Shown piece by piece: positions 1 to 6,987 of a stretch of DNA of 20,040 bases (position 1 is the first letter of the stretch; each line of letters begins with the position of its first letter). Origin of the DNA: Pseudomonadota bacterium (GTDB taxonomy: Bacteria; Myxococcota_A; Polyangia; Polyangiales; Polyangiaceae); NCBI GenBank assembly GCA_023432025.1, contig JAEYVE010000052.1:1-20040 (forward strand), read 5' to 3'. The notes beneath the pieces were generated by a model. It was not told where the DNA came from. It did not search any database and saw nothing but the letters and a program-made list of their open reading frames with translations. The position numbers and the translations under genes are program-made.

Positions 1-1
1 G

Positions 2-358
2 GTGAGGGAAGGACGACGCGCGGTGACGCACGTGCAGGTGCTCGCCAGCTTGGCGGCGGGTCGTGCTGCGCTCGTCGAGTGTCGCTTGGAGACGGGGCGC
101 ACGCACCAAATTCGCGTCCACCTGAGCGAACAAATGGGCACACCCATCCTGGCGGACGAGCTCTATGGCGGCAATCGCGCGCCGTCGGAGCTGCGTGGAG
201 TCGCCGCCGGACTCGGACGTCAGGCGCTGCACGCGGCCGTGCTCGGCTTCGTTCACCCGGTGAGCGGCGAAACACTGCGCTTCGAGACGCCGTTTCCCGA
301 AGATCTCCGTCGCGCGTACGAGGCGCTCTTGGCACTTTCGGAGTCAGGGCAGGGCTAA
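2..358 (+). CDS. RluA/RluD-family 23S rRNA pseudouridine synthase, C-terminal part (5' end outside window)
   Basis: The gene enters from the left edge, so the true start and the catalytic HRLD aspartate motif lie upstream and are not seen. The visible 118 residues carry the family's hallmark LETGRTHQIRVHL (about residues 29-41) and a DELYGG element (52-57), both typical of the C-terminal half of the RluA/RluC/RluD catalytic domain. Members convert specific uridines in 23S rRNA (or tRNA) to pseudouridine. Which of RluA, RluC or RluD this is cannot be told from this part. The GTG at the left edge should not be read as the start, because the preceding fold elements would be missing. Its TAA stop (356-358) overlaps the TAG stop of the opposite-strand gene (355-357), so the two genes converge with no spacer. 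Confidence 0.9.
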   Translation: MREGRRAVTHVQVLASLAAGRAALVECRLETGRTHQIRVHLSEQMGTPILADELYGGNRAPSELRGVAAGLGRQALHAAVLGFVHPVSGETLRFETPFPEDLRRAYEALLALSESGQG

Positions 359-1344
359 CTCGAGACGGCGCGCGAAGCGAGCTCGCCTTTGGACTCGCGC
401 AAGAGGGAAGGAAACCGCCTGCGCAGGAGCGCCAGCGCGGTGAAGCCGACCAGCACCGCCCACCACAGCGTCGAGAAGCGGATCATGAGCATCGAGCCGG
501 TGGCCACGGCCTCCGGGGTGCCGCCCAGCTGCACGAGCTGGGACAAGAGCAGGGTCTCCGCCACGCCCAGACCACCCGGCACGGGGATGAGCGCGCCCGC
601 GAGCGTCGCCGTGGCGTAAAAGAACACCGCGAGCATCACCGGGACTTGGAAGTCGAAGCCCCCGATGATGAGCCAGAGGGAGAACCCCTCGAGACCCCAG
701 CCCACGACCGAAAGGAACGAAGGCCAAAGCAGAGCGCTCGGGCTCGCCAGCACACGCAAGCTGTCCACCGCTTGACGGGCCTTCGGAGCGAGGCGCTCGA
801 GCGCGCCAGGGCGCCGCTCCATGAAGTGCACGAGCCAGTCGAGCGGAGCCCGCCAAGCGATGCAGATCACGCCGAGCGTCACGCAGAACGCGCCCGCCGC
901 CGCCCACGGCAGTCCGCCCTGAAAGCCGGCGCTCCCCGCCACGATGAGCACCACGATGGCGATGACGTCCGTGAGCCGCTCGGCGATGACGATCGGCGCC
1001 GTGCGGGCCATGGCCACGCCGTGCGTCTCGTGCAAGACGGCGCTCTTGAACACCTCACCGACCTTGCCCGGCGTCACCGTGAGGGAAAAGCCCGACAAGA
1101 ACACGAGGAAGCTGTCCCACTTGGGGACGCCGCGCACCTGGAGCCGCGCGAGGTAGTACTCCCATTTCGCAAAGCGCAGCAGGTAGTTCAGGCTCGACAG
1201 TGCGAGCGCGGCGCCGAAAGCGAGCCAGTGGTAGCTGCCGAGCGCGCTCCCGAGTGCTCGGTAGCCCGACACGGCCACGAACACCCCGTACACCAAGACG
1301 CCGAAGAGCAGCACCGCGATGAAGCGGCGAAGGGAGAGCTTCAC
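355..1344 (-). CDS. Flippase-like / lysylphosphatidylglycerol synthase TM-region family membrane protein
   Basis: A 329-residue polytopic inner-membrane protein of the LPG-synthase transmembrane (YbhN/AglD-like, formerly UPF0104) family, with about eight hydrophobic segments. Family motifs seen are RFAKWEYYL (about 57-65), TPGKVGEVFKS (91-101), ERLTDVIA (122-129) and PVPGGLGVAE (254-263). It has no C-terminal lysyl-transferase domain, so it is the stand-alone TM form; such proteins are thought to move or handle lipids or lipid-linked sugars, and the substrate is unknown. I chose the GTG at 1344 because it directly precedes the basic stretch KLSLRR and the first TM segment, and because it overlaps the stop of the upstream small membrane protein gene as GTGA (1341-1344). 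The same frame stays open to 1605, but that part would encode an Arg/Gly/Pro-rich antisense-like stretch and is rejected. Confidence 0.88.
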   Translation of the reverse strand: MKLSLRRFIAVLLFGVLVYGVFVAVSGYRALGSALGSYHWLAFGAALALSSLNYLLRFAKWEYYLARLQVRGVPKWDSFLVFLSGFSLTVTPGKVGEVFKSAVLHETHGVAMARTAPIVIAERLTDVIAIVVLIVAGSAGFQGGLPWAAAGAFCVTLGVICIAWRAPLDWLVHFMERRPGALERLAPKARQAVDSLRVLASPSALLWPSFLSVVGWGLEGFSLWLIIGGFDFQVPVMLAVFFYATATLAGALIPVPGGLGVAETLLLSQLVQLGGTPEAVATGSMLMIRFSTLWWAVLVGFTALALLRRRFPSLLRESKGELASRAVSS

Positions 1345-1589
1345 GACTTTTTTCCTCGGCGCGAGCGAAGCACCAGGTAGGCCAGGGTCCCCACGACGAG
1401 TGCGCTCGCCAGCGCCACCACGGCCCAAGCGGGCACCGGAACCAGTCCGCGCGCAGGCCCCGGCGGCGGACGCACCTCGCGAGACTCGGTGCTCGTGGCC
1501 ACGTCCGTTGGGGCGACCAGGCTCCCAGGCGCCACGAGCGCCGAGACGCCTCGCGCCGGGCTCGAGGGGGTCCAGTCGCTCCGGTTCAT
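1341..1589 (-). CDS. Small proline-rich single-pass membrane protein
   Basis: An 82-residue protein not recognised as a named family. The first ~45 residues are Ser/Pro/Ala/Val-rich and probably disordered, including PPPGPARG. One strong TM segment follows (AWAVVALASALVVGTLAYLVL, about 54-74), then a basic tail RSRRGKKS, which predicts a cytoplasmic C terminus and an external N terminus. Third codon positions are overwhelmingly G/C, as in the neighbouring genes, which supports real coding. The TGA stop is embedded in the GTGA overlap with the flippase-like gene, so translation is probably coupled and the product is a candidate partner of that protein. No clear Shine-Dalgarno precedes the ATG at 1589; a GGAG lies about 15 bases upstream, too far to be ideal. 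A different start is possible. Confidence 0.65.
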   Translation of the reverse strand: MNRSDWTPSSPARGVSALVAPGSLVAPTDVATSTESREVRPPPGPARGLVPVPAWAVVALASALVVGTLAYLVLRSRRGKKS

Positions 1590-1754
1590 GGGTCGCCGAA
1601 TACACGCTCCGTGGATGGGGGCAAGTCTGGAGAGGGCGCTCTCCCGCTGGGCTCGCCGGGGGACCGTGACCCCGCGCGGCGGGCGGGAGGGGAGTCCTTA
1701 TCGATCTGCGAAAAGCACCCCTCCATCGGCGTGGGTTTGCTGTAGCTTCCCCTC

Positions 1755-2768
1755 GTGCCTGCTTCAGCGACCGAAAGCGCCGATCTACGAAAGCTCGAAC
1801 GTTGTCACGACGCCTGCATGCGGCTCGAAACGCAGCTCGCGCGCATCGTCGTGGGTCAGTCGGACGTCGTGCGCCTGATGCTCGTTACCTTGCTGGCGCG
1901 CGGGCACGCTCTGCTCGTGGGCGTACCGGGACTCGCCAAAACATTGCTCGTGTCCAGCGTCGCCGAGGCGCTCGGTCTCTCGTTTGGACGCGTTCAGTTC
2001 ACGCCGGATCTCTTGCCCGCCGACATCACGGGAACGGACGTGTTGCACGAGGTGGAGCACGAGCGCGGGCTGCGGCGCGAGGTGCAGTTCATGCGCGGCC
2101 CCATTTTCGAAAACTTGGTGCTTGCCGACGAAATCAATCGCACGCCGCCCAAGACCCAGGCCGCTTTGTTGCAGGCCATGCAGGAAGGTCACGTCACCGT
2201 GGGTGGCACGACTCACCAGCTGCCCAACCCCTTCCAGGTGTTCGCGACGCGCAACCCCATCGAGCAAGAGGGCACGTACCCGCTGCCCGAGGCGCAGCTG
2301 GATCGCTTTCTGCTCGAGGTTCACGTCGGCTACCCGTCGGAGTCGGAGGAGCTCGAAATTGCGCGTCGCACCACGTCGGGCGACACCACACGTCTCGAAG
2401 CCGTCGTGGAAGCCGAAGAGGTGCGCTTGCTCCAAGACCTGGTGCCGCGCATCCCCGTCACGGAGGAAGCCGTCCAGCTCGCGGTGCGCCTGGCACGCGC
2501 CTCCCGCCCCGAGTCCAGCGAGGCTCCCGAGGTGGTGCGCAAGTACGTGCGCTTCGGCGCAGGGCCGCGCGGCAGCCGCTCGTTGGTGCTGGCCGCCAAG
2601 GCTCGTGCAGCGGTGCGCGGTGAGGCAGCTGCGGACGTGGACGACGTCTTGGCGCTCGCCTTGCCGGCGCTACGTCACCGTCTGGTGCGCAGCTACCGCG
2701 CCGACGCAGATGGGGTGAGCGATGCGGATATCGTGGCGGAGTTGGTCAAGCGGCTTCCCCGCCGCTGA
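1755..2768 (+). CDS. MoxR-family AAA+ ATPase
   Basis: A 337-residue AAA+ ATPase of the MoxR/RavA group. Seen in order: Walker A variant GVPGLAKT (56-63), the PADITGTDVL insert region (88-97), Walker B LVLADEINR (121-129), PKTQAALLQAMQE (132-144), sensor-1 ATRNP (164-168), GTYPLPEAQLDRF with the arginine finger (173-185), and a C-terminal lid. MoxR proteins act as chaperones that insert cofactors or remodel VWA-domain partners, often for envelope stress or metalloenzyme maturation. The usual neighbours (DUF58 protein, VWA membrane proteins, transglutaminase) are absent here; the next gene is an NTF2-like lipoprotein. GTG at 1755 gives the normal N terminus. No Shine-Dalgarno is evident; a TAGCTT hexamer sits 6 bases before the start. 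Confidence 0.93.
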   Translation: MPASATESADLRKLERCHDACMRLETQLARIVVGQSDVVRLMLVTLLARGHALLVGVPGLAKTLLVSSVAEALGLSFGRVQFTPDLLPADITGTDVLHEVEHERGLRREVQFMRGPIFENLVLADEINRTPPKTQAALLQAMQEGHVTVGGTTHQLPNPFQVFATRNPIEQEGTYPLPEAQLDRFLLEVHVGYPSESEELEIARRTTSGDTTRLEAVVEAEEVRLLQDLVPRIPVTEEAVQLAVRLARASRPESSEAPEVVRKYVRFGAGPRGSRSLVLAAKARAAVRGEAAADVDDVLALALPALRHRLVRSYRADADGVSDADIVAELVKRLPRR

Positions 2769-3018
2769 GCGTCCCGCTGAGCCACCTGGAACTCGTAAGC
2801 CGCGGTGGAAACCCCGCCGCTGGTGCGCTCGGCCGTCCCGAGCGTTTGGTGCCAAGAAGCACAGGCGGATGGCGTGACCCAGCTGTGCGCCGCTCGATGG
2901 TGCTACGCGCTTCCTTGCCGAACGTGGGCTCCTTTGGCAGGGTGTGACCGGCGGAATACATCGAGCCGCTCGGGCGTTCCCCGCGTCCAAGCCCTCGCTC
3001 CGCCGGAGAAGAAGTTCC
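2769..3018. other. Intergenic region between moxR-like gene and lipoprotein gene
   Basis: About 250 bases with no convincing gene on either strand. Open frames here are GC-driven and lack recognisable domains or a usable ribosome site. It probably holds the promoter of the lipoprotein gene at 3019, but I see no clear -35/-10 pair. Confidence 0.5.
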
Positions 3019-3552
3019 ATGCGTGCCCCGTCTTTCCTCAGCTGGTCTTTCCGTTGCTGGCCGGCCGCCGCAGCGCGGACGCCGATGCTTCTCGTTTCGC
3101 TCGCTTTGTCTGCGTCGGTCCTCGGTGGCTGCAAAACGCAGTACATCCCCAATACGGACATCGTCGAGTCCGCGGAGAATCGTCGCATCGTCGAGTTCTG
3201 TGAGGAGTACCGTCACGCGGTCGAGCGGCGAAACGTGGCGCTCCTGCTCAAAATGGCCAACCCGGCCTACTACGAGGACGGCGGCAACATCGACGCGACG
3301 GACGACATCGACTACGCAGGTTTGCGCGAGTATCTGCAGACCAAGTTCGGTGACACCACGGCCATTCGCTACGAAATTCGCTATCGCGACGTGAGCGCTG
3401 GCCCGGGCGACGTCATCTGGGTCGATTACACGTACAGCGCCAGTTACAAGGTGCCATCGCCGCAGGGCGAAGTCTGGCGCCGCCAAGTGGCGGACAATCG
3501 CCTGGAGCTGGTCCCCGAGGGCGACAGCTTCACCATTTTGCGCGGAATGTGA
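3019..3552 (+). CDS. Putative lipoprotein with NTF2-like fold
   Basis: A 177-residue exported protein with no family name I can give. The N terminus has arginines, then the hydrophobic run MLLVSLALSASV (23-34), then lipobox LGGC with the modified cysteine at 38, which indicates a lipid-anchored envelope protein. The mature part opens with a helix pair (ENRRIVEFCEEYRHAVERRNVALLLKMANPAYYED) followed by alternating strands (RYEIRYRDVSAGPGDVIWVDYTYSASYKV). This is the order expected of an NTF2/SnoaL-like alpha+beta cone; the fold call is inference. ATG at 3019 is preceded by GGAGAAGAAG (3005-3014), a usable Shine-Dalgarno. An internal ATG at 3085 would give a shorter signal peptide without basic residues. 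The gene follows moxR after about 250 bases and converges on another lipoprotein gene with similar helices. Confidence 0.8.
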   Translation: MRAPSFLSWSFRCWPAAAARTPMLLVSLALSASVLGGCKTQYIPNTDIVESAENRRIVEFCEEYRHAVERRNVALLLKMANPAYYEDGGNIDATDDIDYAGLREYLQTKFGDTTAIRYEIRYRDVSAGPGDVIWVDYTYSASYKVPSPQGEVWRRQVADNRLELVPEGDSFTILRGM

Positions 3553-3587
3553 CCGCCGCTCGGCGTGAGCTGGCTCGTGACCCGCGG

Positions 3588-3612
3588 TCGTCTCGGTCTC
3601 GTCTCGGTCTCG
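3588..3612. repeat. Short tandem repeat between convergent lipoprotein genes
   Basis: The 11-base unit TCGTCTCGGTC occurs twice back to back (3588-3598 and 3599-3609), followed by a partial third unit (TCGG). A small hairpin follows: GCTGG (3617-3621), three-base loop, CCAGC (3625-3629). This spacer separates two convergent genes, so the hairpin could help end transcription, but it has no T-tract. Function unknown. Confidence 0.6.
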
Positions 3613-3655
3613 GCCCGCTGGAAGCCAGCCCGCGCGTGAGCGGTGATGCGCGGCT

Positions 3656-4285
3656 CTAGAGGACCTGAAAGTCCTCGATGATGCGAGACAGCGTGGGGCC
3701 GCCTTCCGTTTCGCTGACCACGAAGGTGAGCTCGGGGCCAAAAAGGCGCACCTTTCCGGCGTGCGTCGTGACGAGCGGCAACGTAATGGCTAGCTCACGA
3801 GGCTCGAGCTTCGGCCCCGGCGCGCCTTCACCGTTTGCGCGAACGACGCGCACGTGCTCGGGACGATAGAGCGCTTCGCCGCGCACGGCTCCGTAGTCGA
3901 GACGCGCCAGTCTCCGCTGCCAATAGTCGGCGGCGCTGCGAGTTTCGCCGTTCGTACCCAGCTGCTGCACCGCGCCGGGCGCCAAGAGACGCGTGACCGC
4001 CGTGACATCCTCGCGAACCACCGCATCGAGGAAGAGCTCGACCGTGCGCCGCGCCTCGCGTGCGTCGACGGGGGGCGTGAGGACCAAAGCGCGCGGCTCC
4101 GTGGCCGTCGGGGCGGCGAAGCGCAAATCGAGCGCGACGCCGGGCGCGCGTCGAGGCTCGGCCGGTGGCCGCGCGAGCGTCGCAAAGCGAGGCGTGCTCG
4201 CGCACGCCGTCGCCAGCGTGAGCAGCGCGGCCGACACACTCCACCTGGTCGAAACGAAGAGCGGCATCGCGAGGAGCTGCGTCAC
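3656..4285 (-). CDS. Putative lipoprotein, NTF2-like, translationally coupled to a GATase-like gene
   Basis: A 209-residue exported protein. After a short N region with an arginine comes the hydrophobic segment SVSAALLTLATA and a lipobox-like LATAC with the cysteine at 28 (alanine at -3 is less usual). The mature protein has a Pro-rich spacer, then VELFLDAVVREDVTAVTRLLAPGA, a helix pattern like the N-terminal helices of NTF2/SnoaL-like proteins and of the convergent lipoprotein at 3019. Late beta-rich stretches are AITLPLVTTHAGKVRLFGPELTFVVSE and LSRIIEDFQVL. GTG at 4285 is preferred because it overlaps the upstream stop as GTGA (4282-4285). The in-frame ATG at 4267 would still leave a signal peptide. 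A longer reading to 4354 would run inside the upstream gene and is rejected. The function is unknown; coupling suggests partnership with the upstream product. Confidence 0.75.
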   Translation of the reverse strand: MTQLLAMPLFVSTRWSVSAALLTLATACASTPRFATLARPPAEPRRAPGVALDLRFAAPTATEPRALVLTPPVDAREARRTVELFLDAVVREDVTAVTRLLAPGAVQQLGTNGETRSAADYWQRRLARLDYGAVRGEALYRPEHVRVVRANGEGAPGPKLEPRELAITLPLVTTHAGKVRLFGPELTFVVSETEGGPTLSRIIEDFQVL

Positions 4286-5103
4286 AGCGCTTCGATCTGC
4301 GGGGCGTGCGTCGGATCCGCGCTCACGCACACGCGCTCCGGCAGGCGCTCCCACCCCATGGGGAGCGGTTCGAGCCCCGAAAGAAGCAGCGTGAAGCGAG
4401 TGCTATCCATACTGGGGACGCTGCTGACCTCTTCTCCGAGCACGGACTCGACCTCGGCGCGTCCGCGAAAGGTGCGCATGCCGAGGGAGCCGCTGCGATG
4501 AGCGACGACGAGCAGCTCGCCGTTCGAAACGAACAAGTCGCCGTCGCTCTTGCCGTGACCCTCTTCGGCGGCGAAGCGATCGACGAGCGCGATGGCGCCG
4601 CGGAGAGCGGCGCGCGCCTGATCGGCGCGTACCCCGTTTTCACGCAGCGCGCCTGCGTCGTGCAAGAACGACAGAAACACGTAGAAGAGCGCCTCGGAGT
4701 CCGTTTCACCGCGCACGTTGTTGCGGAGGAACGGCGGCAGAGCATCCAGCAGGCGTGCGCCCAGTCCGTCGAAGCCGGGCACGCTCGAGCTGGACGCGAA
4801 GAGCCAGCCGCCATGACGAAAGGGCTGAACGTTCTCCGTGCGCAGCTCTCCGCTGGTCGGGGTGCGTACGTGACCGATCAGCGTGGTGGTGCGGGTGGCG
4901 CGGACGGCTTCCGTCAGATCGACGACGCTGCGTTCGTCCGTCGGTCGACGACGAAGCAGAATTTCTCCGGTTTGGAACAAGCCGATGCCCCAGCCCAGCG
5001 GATGCTCCTCGCGGCGAACCGAGACGACCTCGGGCTGCACACACAAGAGCTCTGCGCCGAGATCGGGTCGGTTTCCGATGAACGCGAAGATTCTTCCCAT
5101 CAT
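4282..5103 (-). CDS. Class II glutamine amidotransferase-fold protein lacking catalytic residues
   Basis: A 273-residue protein resembling YafJ-type class II glutamine amidotransferases (Ntn-hydrolase fold). Family features seen are an N-terminal strand RIFAFIGNRPDLGAELL (4-20), the LGWGIGLF core (36-43), HVRTPTSGELRTENVQPF (78-95, the HxRxATxGxxxxxNxxPF region) and GETDSEALF (132-140). The catalytic set is missing: active members begin Met-Cys with cysteine 2 as nucleophile, whereas here the start reads M-M-G-R, and the usual FAHNG oxyanion element reads FASSSS (102-107). It is therefore probably not a glutaminase and may be a binding or scaffold protein; this is inference. ATG at 5103 or 5100 could be the start; neither restores a cysteine. 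Its stop overlaps the start of the lipoprotein gene downstream (GTGA). Confidence 0.8.
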   Translation of the reverse strand: MMGRIFAFIGNRPDLGAELLCVQPEVVSVRREEHPLGWGIGLFQTGEILLRRRPTDERSVVDLTEAVRATRTTTLIGHVRTPTSGELRTENVQPFRHGGWLFASSSSVPGFDGLGARLLDALPPFLRNNVRGETDSEALFYVFLSFLHDAGALRENGVRADQARAALRGAIALVDRFAAEEGHGKSDGDLFVSNGELLVVAHRSGSLGMRTFRGRAEVESVLGEEVSSVPSMDSTRFTLLLSGLEPLPMGWERLPERVCVSADPTHAPQIEAL

Positions 5104-5172
5104 GATATCGGGGTTCTTTCGCCTTGGGGCAGGTCGTTAGATTTTAGCGCGGCCTTTGCGGACCGCGCGTGT

Positions 5173-5202
5173 TTTTCATCAACCGTTACTGAACGATACA
5201 AT
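5173..5202 (+). promoter_or_regulatory. Possible sigma70-type promoter for the diiron oxidase-like gene
   Basis: Within the divergent spacer, TTTTCA (5173-5178) and TACAAT (5197-5202) are 18 bases apart, matching the -35 and -10 consensus at 4/6 and 5/6 positions. They lie about 70 bases before the ATG at 5273, in one of the few AT-richer patches of the window. No clear promoter is visible for the leftward gene starting at 5103. Confidence 0.35.
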
Positions 5203-5272
5203 CGAAGTGCTCAGCCTGCACCGGGGCGCCGAAAGTTGCGGCGCGGGCGCCGGAGCCGAAGGATGAGGGGTC

Positions 5273-6028
5273 ATGAATCGGGACGACTTTCGAGAAGCGC
5301 TGCTCACCGTCATGGAACGAAAGCGCCATTGGGCGTGGCCGCACTTCGAAGAAGGAAAGGTGGCACGTGAGCTCCTCCATCTCCACCTGGAGCAGGAGTA
5401 CGGCACCTACGTGAGAGACTTTCCGGTCCTGGTGGCGCGCGCCTACGTGCAGTGTCCGATCGCCGAGGTCAGACGCGAGCTCGTCGAGAACATTTACGAA
5501 GAGGAGACAGGCGGTCTGGTTGCGGGTCGGCCCCACCCCGAGTTGTTCTTGCTCTACCCCGCCGGGCTGGGCATGAGCCTCGAGCGGTTTTACAACGTCG
5601 TGCTCCTGCCCGCGGCGCAGCGCTATCGCGCGGCTCTGGACCATTGGACGCTGGCGGAGGGGTGGGCGACGGCGGCGGCTGTGACCACGCTTTTCCTCGA
5701 GGGCACGGCTTGGGAACGGGGAGAGCTCGACGGAGCCGCTCCGCGACGTCCCGCGCCGCCGCTCGAGCGACATCCACTCGTGCTGCACTACGGCCTCGCT
5801 CTGGAGGCCCTAGCGCTGGTCAAGGCGCACAGAAGCGTAGAAGGTTTGCACCGACAGGCAGCGTGGCGAGTCGTGCTTGACCACACACCGGAGACCTGGC
5901 GCGCCCGAGTGGTTCTGGCGATGCAGGACGTGCTCGGGCACTGGCATGCGTACCGAGACGAGATTGCGACGGTCTGTGGGGTCGCGGCGGAAGAGTCGGA
6001 AGGCGCCTCCGCCGAAGGGGCGCGCTGA
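5273..6028 (+). CDS. Haem-oxygenase-fold iron-containing redox enzyme (TenA/PqqC/CADD-like)
   Basis: A 251-residue, mostly helical protein of the haem-oxygenase-like group (iron-containing redox enzymes related to CADD, UndA and PqqC). Such enzymes use a diiron or cofactor-free site for O2-dependent oxidations; the substrate here is unknown. Candidate metal ligands fit the diiron pattern: glutamates in YEEETGG (76-78), H88 in RPHPELF, E143 in FLEGTAWERGEL, and H186-x3-E190-x2-H193, corresponding to the H-x3-D/E-x2-H helix of CADD-like enzymes. ATG at 5273 is supported by AAGGA (5259-5263) nine bases upstream. The last ~16 residues are Ala/Glu-rich and probably disordered. The gene is divergent from the GATase-like gene and stands alone. 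A non-catalytic or PqqC-like role cannot be excluded. Confidence 0.82.
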   Translation: MNRDDFREALLTVMERKRHWAWPHFEEGKVARELLHLHLEQEYGTYVRDFPVLVARAYVQCPIAEVRRELVENIYEEETGGLVAGRPHPELFLLYPAGLGMSLERFYNVVLLPAAQRYRAALDHWTLAEGWATAAAVTTLFLEGTAWERGELDGAAPRRPAPPLERHPLVLHYGLALEALALVKAHRSVEGLHRQAAWRVVLDHTPETWRARVVLAMQDVLGHWHAYRDEIATVCGVAAEESEGASAEGAR

Positions 6029-6168
6029 TTGACGCAAACCCCCGCTGGCCGAGATCGGCGACGGAGCCAAGAAAAAGCGTCCCGGGGGAGGGTGCGCGCT
6101 GCTCGACGACAAGGTAGAAAACCCCCAGACTCTACTTTTCTGGTCTAGGTGTAGGTCTGTACCCCTGA

Positions 6169-6987
6169 ATGGCACCCATGAGCCCCTCGTTCGGATCGCG
6201 CGTTTTCGTTGGAGCCGTCTGCTGGGCGTTGGTTGGCTGCGCGGCCTTCTACCCCGAGCTGAAGACTCCGGTTCGTCCTGCGCCAGAAGCGTACGAGCCT
6301 GATCCCGCCCCTGCGTCGGACCTGCTCTATGTCGCGTTTCAAGGCGCGACCATTCCGCTGAAAACTCGTGACGGCCGTAACTGGAAGAAGTCGAACGACG
6401 CTCCGGACGCGTTCGCCAAGGTGCTCGTCGACGGACGCGAGCTGCTCGTCACGCCCATTCAAGCCAACACGCGCGCTCCCACCTGGCCCAACCAAAAGCG
6501 CGCGAACTACAGAATTCCGCGCGGCAAGAGCATCGTGGTCGAGGTTTGGGACGCCGACGCGATCAACGACTACCCCATCTGCTCCGAAAAAATCGTCAAC
6601 ATCCACGCGCAAGCGGGGACGGCGCCCGTGGAGCTGGACTGCGACAGCGGCGCGCACGTGGTGCTCGACGTGCGTCCGGCGCAACCCGTGATCGGCCTCG
6701 GTTTCGACTACCAGCTCATGGGCGACGGAGTCGCGCGCATCAGCCGCATCATCGAAGACTCGCCCGCGGGGCGCGCGGGGCTCCGGGTGGGCTCCAAGTT
6801 CGTGTCGGTGCAAGGCAAGTCGCTCAAGACGCTGGACGCGCTCGAGCTGCAGAGCGTCGTCAACACGAACTCGCGCACGGGGCTCGACTTGGGGGTACTT
6901 TCGTCGGACGGTAGCGAAAAGCTCGTCAAGTTGCGGGAGGCGGCCATGTACGTCCTCGTCGAAGACGAGTCGCGGATCCTTCCATGA
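6169..6987 (+). CDS. Lipoprotein with C2-like domain and PDZ domain
   Basis: A 272-residue exported protein. The signal peptide RVFVGAVCWALVGC ends in lipobox LVGC with the modified cysteine at 24. Residues about 52-140 resemble a C2-type beta sandwich: VAFQGATIPLKTRDGRNWKK, then DAFAKVLVDGRELLVTPIQANTRAPTWP and IVVEVWDADAINDYP, matching the order of C2 repeats including the Asp-rich VWDAD loop. Residues about 171-255 form a PDZ domain with carboxylate-binding loop GLGFD (176-180) and IIEDSPAGRAGLRVGSKFVSVQG. This suggests an envelope protein that binds lipid or calcium and recognises peptide C termini; the role is inferred. ATG at 6169 or 6178 are both possible starts, and neither has a strong ribosome site. 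The 3' end overlaps ygfZ as ATGA (6984-6987), so the two are probably cotranslated. Confidence 0.8.
   Translation: MAPMSPSFGSRVFVGAVCWALVGCAAFYPELKTPVRPAPEAYEPDPAPASDLLYVAFQGATIPLKTRDGRNWKKSNDAPDAFAKVLVDGRELLVTPIQANTRAPTWPNQKRANYRIPRGKSIVVEVWDADAINDYPICSEKIVNIHAQAGTAPVELDCDSGAHVVLDVRPAQPVIGLGFDYQLMGDGVARISRIIEDSPAGRAGLRVGSKFVSVQGKSLKTLDALELQSVVNTNSRTGLDLGVLSSDGSEKLVKLREAAMYVLVEDESRILP

Noticed and set aside
79..1380. Long open frame on the plus strand antisense to the flippase-like gene
   Set aside because: Arg/His/Glu-rich, no domain, fully covered by a well-supported gene on the other strand; typical of high-GC DNA.
6125..6143. CCAGA...TCTGG inverted repeat before the C2-like/PDZ lipoprotein gene
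   Set aside because: Only five-base arms; likely chance, and not placed like a terminator or operator.
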